This document shows, piece after piece, positions 20,423 to 26,348 of a stretch of DNA of 32,489 nucleotides. This DNA comes from Streptomyces sp. CBMA291 (GTDB taxonomy: Bacteria > Actinomycetota > Actinomycetes > Streptomycetales > Streptomycetaceae), in NCBI RefSeq assembly GCF_014596525.1, contig NZ_MSJP01000027.1:1-32489 (forward strand), written 5' to 3'. The notes beneath the pieces were generated by a model that did no database searches, was not told the origin of the DNA, and saw nothing but the letters and a program-made list of their open reading frames with translations. The position numbers and the translations under genes are program-made. Within the stretch, counting starts at the first letter, position 1. Every line of letters starts with the position of its first letter.

Positions 20423-20429
20423 CGGGAAG

Positions 20430-21101
20430 TCAGCGTCCGGCGTGCGCCGCGCGGTGGATCGTGGCGTCGATCAGGGCCACCGCGTCGGCCGCCGTGCGGC
20501 CGGGGGCCCGGTTCCAGGGGCCGATCAGATCGTGCCAGCCGCGCGAGCGGAGTTCGGTCATGATCCAGGCGGCGGCCTCGTTCATCGTCTCGGCGCCGCC
20601 GTACCCCAGCCGGTGGGCGGCGAGGAGGGCGCCGCACACACAGCGGGCCCCCCGGAGGTCGCGCAGCTTGTAGGGGGTGTTCTGCCAGCCCCACTCGGTC
20701 AGGACGAGCCGGGCGTAGCCGAGGTGGACCGAGGGGCGCAGCTCCTGGCGGCCGATCCGGCGCCAGACGTGCAGCCGGTCGGGCAGTACGGCTCCGATCC
20801 TGCCCGGCAGGCGGCGCTCGACGGGCGGGGGCGGGGGCAGGGCGTCGAGCGCGTCGGCGACGAGCCGGTCCACCGGGACGGTGAGCAGCCGTCTCCAGCC
20901 TTCCGGGTCGGGAGCGGGGATCCGGTCGGGGGCGAGCGCGGGCGCGGTGGCCCACTCCGTGACGATGCGCTGCCAGACGGCGCTCTCGTAGAGGGCGGCC
21001 GCCTCGCGGTCGAGCGCGTCGGGGCCGGGAGGTGGGGCGGTGGCGAGCGGAGGGGGGCTGAGCGGGGATCCGGGGTCGAGCGGGGGTGCGGTGAGTGACA
21101 T
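20430..21101 (-). CDS. DUF6197-like protein of unknown function
   Basis: 223 residues with GAGGAG 8 bases before the ATG. The first 100 residues are Pro/Ala-rich with a helical stretch (ALDREAAALYESAVWQRIVTEW). The C-terminal half, from VLTEWGWQNTPYKLRDLRGARCVCGALLAA to WNRAPGRTAADAVALIDATI, has the layout I associate with the actinobacterial DUF6197 group: a G-W near the start, a Cys-containing CxxGAL core and a terminal WN-x-APGRT helix. The family has no known function; small Streptomyces proteins of this type often occur as single genes. No signal peptide or membrane segment is seen. The gene is divergent from the riboswitch-LysM unit across a 350-base gap. Confidence 0.68.
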   Translation of the reverse strand: MSLTAPPLDPGSPLSPPPLATAPPPGPDALDREAAALYESAVWQRIVTEWATAPALAPDRIPAPDPEGWRRLLTVPVDRLVADALDALPPPPPVERRLPGRIGAVLPDRLHVWRRIGRQELRPSVHLGYARLVLTEWGWQNTPYKLRDLRGARCVCGALLAAHRLGYGGAETMNEAAAWIMTELRSRGWHDLIGPWNRAPGRTAADAVALIDATIHRAAHAGR

Positions 21102-21404
21102 CCGGGCGGCTCCTCGGTCGGGGTGACCTCATCTTCAGGGAAGTATGTCCGCTTTGCGACTTTTCTTACTGAATGCCCGCCGCCGCGCCCGCCCTTTTCA
21201 CCCCACTCCACCACTAGCGGATTTAAGTCCTATATTCGGACATTTAGCGTGAGGTGATGCGTCTCACTCCCCCCGAAGGCACATCGCCTCCCCCGTACTC
21301 CCGGGGCCGTACCAGGCAAGGATTTTCCGTCCGCCCGCCTTCCGGTCGATCTTGGGAAATCCGAATTCGGTGATCCTTTCGCGGAAGATCCGGCATTGAT
21401 CCTC
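21102..21404. other. Gene-free, relatively AT-rich region upstream of the riboswitch
   Basis: I see no gene here. It holds a patch of low GC around 21219-21247 (TTTAAG, CCTATATTC). A long-loop hairpin has GAGGTGATG (21251-21259) against CATCGCCTC (21282-21290). A perfect palindrome, CCGAATTCGG, lies at 21361-21370. Promoters for both divergent genes must lie here or just beyond, and the palindrome may be a regulator site. Confidence 0.5.
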
Positions 21405-21434
21405 TTGTTCTCTCTCGCATTCCTCGCCTACGGT
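21405..21434 (+). promoter_or_regulatory. Candidate promoter for the riboswitch transcript
   Basis: TTGTTC and TACGGT are separated by 18 bases. Transcription would begin near 21441, just before the riboswitch core, leaving no unexplained leader. Confidence 0.45.
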
Positions 21435-21453
21435 CACCTGCATTCGAGTGGAT

Positions 21454-21626
21454 CGCCGAATCCTGCCACCGCTCGGAATACCTCCCTTTCACCCGACGGC
21501 AGGAGCGGGGGACCCACGAATACGCCGGACCGGATCTCCGGTGCGGCTCGGGGTGCAGCCGTGTGCGCGCGGCCGGACACCTCCCGTCCGAACCCGACAG
21601 CTCACCTCGCAGGCGCCGGAGAGGAA
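21454..21626 (+). ncRNA. Cyclic di-AMP riboswitch (ydaO/yuaA class)
   Basis: The conserved blocks of this class appear in order: CGCCGAATCCTGCC, GGCAGGAGCGGGGGACCCA, a hairpin-bearing insert, CGGGGTGCAGCC, then CGAACCCGACAGCTCACCTC, GCAGGCG and GGAGAGGA. The paired CCTGCC and GGCAGG arms and the GGGGGACCCA and GACAGCTCACCTCG blocks are diagnostic. The element ends 7 bases before the start codon of a LysM/transglycosylase gene, the usual target of this riboswitch in Streptomyces, where c-di-AMP lowers expression of wall-lytic enzymes. GAGAGGA at the 3' edge also serves as the ribosome binding site. No separate terminator stem is obvious, so control could be at either transcription or translation. 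Confidence 0.9.
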
Positions 21627-21632
21627 TCCGTC

Positions 21633-22466
21633 ATGCCCGCATTCGGCAAGATCCACCGCACCCGCCGCCCCGCCTCCCGTGGCTGGGCCCTGGTCGGCAC
21701 GGGTGGAGCAGCCCTCGTCCTGCCGCTGATCGTGCCCGCCGCGGCCGGCGCCGCGGCCGTCGCCGGAGCGCCGGAGGCCGTCGTCCGCGCCGTCGCCTCC
21801 CCCTCGGCCACCGGGTCGGCCGCCGCCCCGGCGAAGACCCCCGCCGCCGCCACGTACACGGTCGTGCACGGCGACTCGCTTTCCCTGATCGCCCAGAAGA
21901 AGGGAATTCAGGGTGGCTGGAAGAGCCTTTACCAGGCCAACAAGAGCACCGTGGGTGACAATCCGTCAGTCATTCTTCCGGGCCTTGAACTGACCCTTCA
22001 TCGGATTTCCGAGAAGGCTGTCCAGAGCGTGACCTTCGCCCCCGCAGCGGCCACCGGCGCCGCCGCCTCCCGTGCCGTCACCGCCGTTCTGCCCACCCTC
22101 GTCCCCGCAGTCGTCGAAGCCGCTCCGGCCGCCGCCGTCGGGTACGCCGACAACCTCGACGGCTGGATCCGGGAGGCGCTGGACATCATGGCCCAGCGCG
22201 GGATCCCCGGCTCCTACGACGCCATCCACCGCAATGTGATGCGCGAGTCCTCCGGCAACCCGCAGGCGATCAACCTCTGGGACTCCAACGCGGCGGCGGG
22301 CATTCCCTCCAAGGGCCTGCTCCAGGTGATCGAGCCGACGTTCCGCGCCTACCACGTGCCGGGCACCGCCCTCGATCTGTTCGACCCGGTCGCCAACATC
22401 ACCGCCGCCTGCAACTACGCGGCCGCCCGCTACGGCTCCATCGACAACGTCAACGGGGCCTACTGA
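21633..22466 (+). CDS. Secreted LysM-domain lytic transglycosylase
   Basis: 277 residues. The signal peptide covers about residues 1-41 (twin-Arg-containing KIHRTRRPASRGW, hydrophobic core, AAAGA). LysM occupies residues 75-123 (YTVVHGDSLSLIAQKKGIQG with WKSLYQANKSTVGDNPSVILPG), binding peptidoglycan glycan. After an Ala-rich linker, residues 176-277 form a transglycosylase SLT domain; Glu205 in NVMRESSGNPQAINLWD is the predicted catalytic acid, and SKGLLQVIEPTFRAYHVPG is conserved around it. It resembles the cell-wall lytic enzymes that remodel spore and hyphal walls in Streptomyces. Expression is governed by the c-di-AMP riboswitch immediately upstream. The last 7 bases overlap the 3' end of the convergent gene. 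Confidence 0.92.
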   Translation: MPAFGKIHRTRRPASRGWALVGTGGAALVLPLIVPAAAGAAAVAGAPEAVVRAVASPSATGSAAAPAKTPAAATYTVVHGDSLSLIAQKKGIQGGWKSLYQANKSTVGDNPSVILPGLELTLHRISEKAVQSVTFAPAAATGAAASRAVTAVLPTLVPAVVEAAPAAAVGYADNLDGWIREALDIMAQRGIPGSYDAIHRNVMRESSGNPQAINLWDSNAAAGIPSKGLLQVIEPTFRAYHVPGTALDLFDPVANITAACNYAAARYGSIDNVNGAY

Positions 22467-23746
22467 CCCCCGAGGTGCCCGGTGAACCAGGAGGCGGCCA
22501 GTTCCGCCGCCTCCTCCAGGGCACCCGGCTCCTCGAACAGATGGGTGGCGCCCTCCACCACGACGAGGGCGCTCTCACAGCGCAGCAGCGACAGCGCCCG
22601 CCGGTTGAGGTCGAGGACCGGCGCGTCCCGGCCCCCCACCACCAGGAGGGTCGGGGCGCGGACCCGTCCCAGGCGCTCGGCCGCGAGGTCCGGACGGCCG
22701 CCGCGCGAGACGACGGCGGCCACCCGGGAGCCGGGGTCGCCCGCCGCCCACAGCGCGGCGGCCGCTCCCGTACTGGCTCCGAAGTACCCCAGCGGCAGCC
22801 CGTCCGCCTCCGGCCGTCCGGCCAGCCATTCCGTGGCCCCGGCCAGGCGCGCGGAGAGCAGCGGGGTGTCGAAGACCCGCGCCCGGTCGGCCGCCTCGCC
22901 CTCGGTGAGCAGGTCGAACAGGAGGGTGCCCAGGCCCGCCCGGTTCAGCGCCGCCGCGACGGCCCGGTTGCGGGGGCTGTGCCGGCTGCTGCCGCTGCCG
23001 TGGGCGAACAGGACGATGCCGGTGGCGCCCTCGGGCACGGCGAGCCGTCCGGCGAGGGTGCCGTCCGGGACCGCGACCCGGACGTCTTCGTCCCTGACCA
23101 CCGGTACGCGCGCGGAACGGTTCCGTTCCAGGCAGTCGATCACCTCGGTGTCCGGCGTCTGGGCGAAGTCCCGGTAGAACTGCCCGATCGCGAAGAACAG
23201 ATCGGGGGTGCGGACGCTCACCGTCTCGTCGGCCTCGCCGCCGAGACGGGCGGTCCAGCCGCGCGGCGCGACGGGGACGGCGAGGACGATCCGGGCGGCG
23301 CCCCTGGCCCGTACCACCCGGCAGGCGGCGAGGGCGGTGGCTCCGGTGGCGAGTCCGTCGTCGACGATCAGGGCCGTCCGGCCGTCGAGCGGCAGCGGCA
23401 GCCCGCTCCCCCGGTAGCGGCGCACCCTGCGCTCCAGCTCCTGTTGTTCGCGCCGCTCCACGGCCGCGAGGTCGTGCTCCGGCACTCCGGCGTCCCGCAG
23501 CACCCGCTCGTTGAGCACCCGTACGCCGCCCTCGCCAAGCGCGCCCATCGCCAGCTCCGGCTGCCGGGGCACGCCCAGTTTGCGTACGAGACAGATGTCG
23601 AGCGGCGCGTCGAGGGCGTCGGCGACCTCCGCCGCGACCGGCACGCCCCCACGGGGGAGGCCGAGCACCACGACGTCCTGGCCCTTGAGATGGCCGAGGC
23701 GGTCGGCGAGCTGCCGTCCCGCGTCCGTGCGGTTGCCGAAGAACAT
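22460..23746 (-). CDS. Phosphoribosyltransferase / dienelactone hydrolase-like fusion protein
   Basis: 428 residues with GGAAGGGCGG before the ATG. Residues 1-210 are a type I phosphoribosyltransferase: LGLPRGGVPVAAEVADAL, then the PRPP loop IVDDGLATGAT (127-137). Residues 225-428 are an alpha/beta hydrolase of the dienelactone hydrolase type: LFAHGSGSSRHSPRN, nucleophile elbow GASTG (Ser325), GGRDAPV (Asp374) and GATHLF (His402). The triad is complete. Such two-domain proteins occur in actinobacteria; Mycobacterium tuberculosis has a similar one in its dormancy regulon. Substrates of both halves are unknown. A universal stress protein lies directly upstream in the same direction, but 431 bases and a terminator separate them. 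Confidence 0.9.
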   Translation of the reverse strand: MFFGNRTDAGRQLADRLGHLKGQDVVVLGLPRGGVPVAAEVADALDAPLDICLVRKLGVPRQPELAMGALGEGGVRVLNERVLRDAGVPEHDLAAVERREQQELERRVRRYRGSGLPLPLDGRTALIVDDGLATGATALAACRVVRARGAARIVLAVPVAPRGWTARLGGEADETVSVRTPDLFFAIGQFYRDFAQTPDTEVIDCLERNRSARVPVVRDEDVRVAVPDGTLAGRLAVPEGATGIVLFAHGSGSSRHSPRNRAVAAALNRAGLGTLLFDLLTEGEAADRARVFDTPLLSARLAGATEWLAGRPEADGLPLGYFGASTGAAAALWAAGDPGSRVAAVVSRGGRPDLAAERLGRVRAPTLLVVGGRDAPVLDLNRRALSLLRCESALVVVEGATHLFEEPGALEEAAELAASWFTGHLGGQ

Positions 23747-24116
23747 CGTCCGCCGCCCTTCCGCTCGCGCGGCCGGGCGCGGGGAGCGGGGACGCCCGTC
23801 CTCTGCCCGTGTCTCCTTCCTCCAGGGTATGCCGCGTGCACCGGGGGCAGGACGCGATGGACGCGACGCTCCGACCTCCGGTGGGCCCGGTGCTCCGGTG
23901 GGCCTGGTGCTCCGGTCTCCGACAGGCCGGGGCCCCGGTGTGTGCGGGGCTCCGGTGGGCGCGGCGCTCGGGTCTCCGGAGGGCCTGGCACGGGGCAGGC
24001 GCGGTGCCCTGGCGGCCCCTGCGGACCCTGCGCACCCGGCAGGCCCGGCGGCGACCCGGTCGGCGGGGTCGACCCGGCAGCCCGGCGGACCTGGCGACCC
24101 GGTCGCCGGAGTGTCC
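23747..24116. other. GC-rich gap with an imperfect direct repeat
   Basis: I see no gene in this gap. A roughly 40-bp imperfect direct repeat with 57-bp period starts at 23890 and 23947; both copies contain GCTCCGGTGGGC and GGTCTCC. Long frames through the region are by-products of base composition. Confidence 0.5.
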
Positions 24117-24161
24117 GGGTCGGCCCGTCGCCCCCGCGAACAGGGCGCGCCGGGCCGACCC
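24117..24161 (-). terminator. Terminator of the universal stress protein gene
   Basis: GGGTCGGCCCG pairs perfectly with CGGGCCGACCC, with a further CGCCC/GGGCG stem inside. It lies 16 bases past the stop codon. Confidence 0.8.
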
Positions 24162-24177
24162 GGGAATCCCGGGCGGT

Positions 24178-25110
24178 TCAGTGCGTCGCGTCGGGCTCCG
24201 CGAGTTCTCCCCTGAGGACCACGACCGGGCACTGCGCGTGGTGCAGCATCGCCTGGCTGACCGAGCCGAGGAGCAGACCGGCGAAACCGCCGCGCCCTCG
24301 CGCTCCCACCACCACGAGCTGGGCCTCGGCGCTCTCCGCGAGCAGGACCTCCCGCGTCCGGCCCCGGACCAGCCGCCGCTCGAAGGAGACCCCGGGCCAC
24401 CGCGCCGCGGCGGCTGTGAGCGCCTTGTCGAGGACGCGCTGCTCCTCGTCCCGGATCGCCTCCTCGCCCTGGAAGAAGGGGGCGAGGTCGCCCAGACCCG
24501 TCCTCGGCAGCCAGGCGTGGACGGCCAGCAGTCCGGCGCCCCGGGCCTCCGCCTCGGCGAACGCGAAGGCGACGGCGGCGTCGGAGTCCGCCGAGCCGTC
24601 GACGGCGAGCAGCACGGGTCCGGTCGGCTGCTCCCGGCCCCGGACGACGAGGACCGGACAGGCGGCGTGCGCCGCGAGATGGACGGCGACCGAGCCGAGG
24701 AGCAGCCCGGTGAAGGCGCCGACGCCCCGGCTCGCGACGACCACGAGGGAGGCCGAGCGGGAGCGGGTGGCGAGAACGGTGAGGGGTTCGCCCTCGATGA
24801 TCTCCCCGGCCACCTCGACGTCCGGCTCGCAGGCGCGGGCACGGGCGACGGCCGTGTCCAGGATCTGCTGGGCCTGCTCCCGGAAGCCGCTGCCGGGCGG
24901 GGCGTACGGGGAGGGGCCGAGGGGGACGCGGAGCAGCGGCCACATGAAGGCGTGCACGACGTCGAGCCGGGTCCCCCGGGCGCGGGCCTCGCGCGCTGCG
25001 GTCTCCACCGCGCGCAGCGCCGACTCGGAGCCGTCGGCCCCGACCAGTACGGGGCCGGGGGCCCCGCCGTGGCCGCCCTCGTCCGGGGTGTGCGCGCTGC
25101 GCTCCGTCAT
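24178..25110 (-). CDS. Tandem universal stress protein
   Basis: 310 residues, two Usp domains. Domain 1 (about 20-157) starts VLVGADGSESALRAVE and has ASRGVGAFTGLLLGSVAVHL; domain 2 (about 164-300) starts VLLAVDGSADSDAAVAFA and has GARGRGGFAGLLLGSVSQAM. Both carry the G-x2-G-x9-G-S ATP-binding motif, so two nucleotides per chain are expected. Such tandem Usps are common in Streptomyces and Mycobacterium and are often induced by hypoxia or nitric oxide through DevR/OsdR-type regulators; I found no convincing binding box upstream here. The ATG at 25110 has GGAG upstream. Confidence 0.94.
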   Translation of the reverse strand: MTERSAHTPDEGGHGGAPGPVLVGADGSESALRAVETAAREARARGTRLDVVHAFMWPLLRVPLGPSPYAPPGSGFREQAQQILDTAVARARACEPDVEVAGEIIEGEPLTVLATRSRSASLVVVASRGVGAFTGLLLGSVAVHLAAHAACPVLVVRGREQPTGPVLLAVDGSADSDAAVAFAFAEAEARGAGLLAVHAWLPRTGLGDLAPFFQGEEAIRDEEQRVLDKALTAAAARWPGVSFERRLVRGRTREVLLAESAEAQLVVVGARGRGGFAGLLLGSVSQAMLHHAQCPVVVLRGELAEPDATH

Positions 25111-25190
25111 CGTCTCCGCCCTTCCGCTCCTCCGGCCGGTGCGCTCGCGCGCACCCTTGTACCCGTCGGCTACCCGTCGGCCGAGGCGGT

Positions 25191-25212
25191 ACCCGGGACG
25201 GAGGTCCCGGGT
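25191..25212 (-). terminator. Terminator of the alpha/beta hydrolase gene
   Basis: ACCCGGGAC pairs perfectly with GTCCCGGGT around GGAG, 18 bases past the stop codon and upstream of the Usp gene. Confidence 0.8.
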
Positions 25213-25230
25213 GGTGTGGCGAAGGTCCCG

Positions 25231-25995
25231 TCAGTCGGCGAGGAACGCCTCGATGGCCTCGGCGAGGGGCCCGGGGGTCTCCTCGGGAGCGTAGTGACCC
25301 GCGTCCCCGAGGACTTCGAGGCGCGCCCGTGGATACCAGCGCAGCCAGGTGGACTCCATCGCCTCGCGGCCGAGGGCCGGATCGTGGGCGCCGACGACGA
25401 GGAGGACCGGGGTGGGGTTGTCCCGGACCCGCTCGTGGAAGTCGGCCCCTGCCCAGGAGTCCAGATAGGCGCGGAAGGCGGTGGCGGAGGTGCGGGTGAC
25501 GGACCGTTCGACCTGGGCGTCGAGCCAGGCGTCGTCATGGCGTCCGCCGGTGGTGCCGTCGATGATGGCCCGCCGGTTGGCCGGTTCCCCGGCGGCGCCC
25601 GCGAACAGCTCCCAGGTCTCGCCGTCGAGGGGGAACCTGGCGGCGGAGACGGGCGAGATGCCGACGAGGGAGCGGACCCGCCCGGGGGCGTCGAGGAGCA
25701 TCAGCTGCGCCGCCTTGCCGCCCATCGAGTGCCCGATGACGGAGAAGGCGTCCCAGCCGAGGTCGTCGGCGACCGCGAGGGCGTCGGAGGCGACCTCCTC
25801 CATCGTGTAGGCGCCGGTGTGGTCGCGGGCCTCGCCGTAGCCCCGGCAGTCGACGAAGGCGTAGCTGCCCACGGCCGGGTCGAGCCGGGCCCGCAGCGGG
25901 GCGAAGCTGGTGCGGTCGCCGAACCAGTTGTGCAGGACGAGGGCCCTCGCAGGGCCGTCGCCGTGCACCTCGTACGGGAGAATCCGGCCCGTCAT
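25231..25995 (-). CDS. Alpha/beta hydrolase
   Basis: 254 residues, full length, with AGGGGG 5 bases before the ATG. The fold markers are LVLHNWFGDRTSF (oxyanion region), the nucleophile elbow GHSMGG (Ser90), VVGAHDPAL (Asp205) and GDAGHYAPEE (His234), giving a complete catalytic triad. The HNWFGDR segment in place of the usual HGxPG suggests a distinct subgroup. Possible substrates are esters, lactones or C-C bonds, and the sequence does not decide. It is divergent from the SpoIIE phosphatase gene and starts next to a palindrome at 26018. Confidence 0.9.
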   Translation of the reverse strand: MTGRILPYEVHGDGPARALVLHNWFGDRTSFAPLRARLDPAVGSYAFVDCRGYGEARDHTGAYTMEEVASDALAVADDLGWDAFSVIGHSMGGKAAQLMLLDAPGRVRSLVGISPVSAARFPLDGETWELFAGAAGEPANRRAIIDGTTGGRHDDAWLDAQVERSVTRTSATAFRAYLDSWAGADFHERVRDNPTPVLLVVGAHDPALGREAMESTWLRWYPRARLEVLGDAGHYAPEETPGPLAEAIEAFLAD

Positions 25996-26017
25996 CGTGC
26001 CCCCTGATCGTGATGGT

Positions 26018-26034
26018 GCCGGTGATGCACCGGC
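26018..26034. promoter_or_regulatory. Palindrome GCCGGTG-ATG-CACCGGC
   Basis: Perfect 7-bp arms lie 22 bases upstream of the alpha/beta hydrolase start, in the gap shared with the divergent phosphatase gene. Location and symmetry suggest a repressor operator; no regulator gene adjoins. Confidence 0.45.
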
Positions 26035-26348
26035 GCTGGTGGTCGGGCACCGAGTGTGACGGGGCGGGCGCGTGCGGTCAACAGGACCGGTGGGGCGGGA
26101 GGAGTCAGGGGAGGTCAGGGCGGTGGGGGTGTCGGGAGAGCAGGGTGGCGAGGCGGAGCAGCGGTACGCGACCAGTGGGCAGACCTGAGACCGAGGCGGC
26201 GCCAGGGACTGGGAGCGGAAGCGGGACCTCGGGGCGGTACCAAGTACCGGGAGCGGCGGCGATGCCTGAGGCCGAGGGGCAGCAGGTACCGGGAACGGGA
26301 ACGGAGCGGCACCGGGGCCCCGGAACGGAGGCGGGGTCCGGAGCCGGG

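Noticed and set aside
22475..25294. Plus-strand frame of about 940 codons opposite the fusion and Usp genes
   Set aside because: Antisense shadow with low-complexity translation; the minus-strand genes have complete catalytic motifs, ribosome binding sites and terminators.
26100..26160. Further G-rich stretches with quadruplex-like spacing
   Set aside because: They lack the regular repeat seen at 10065-10100 and are expected by chance in such GC-rich DNA.
26010..26348. N-terminal extension of the SpoIIE phosphatase
   Set aside because: The extra residues are Gly/Arg-rich, the region lies in the divergent promoter gap with its palindrome, and a better-placed ATG with GGAG occurs at 26349.
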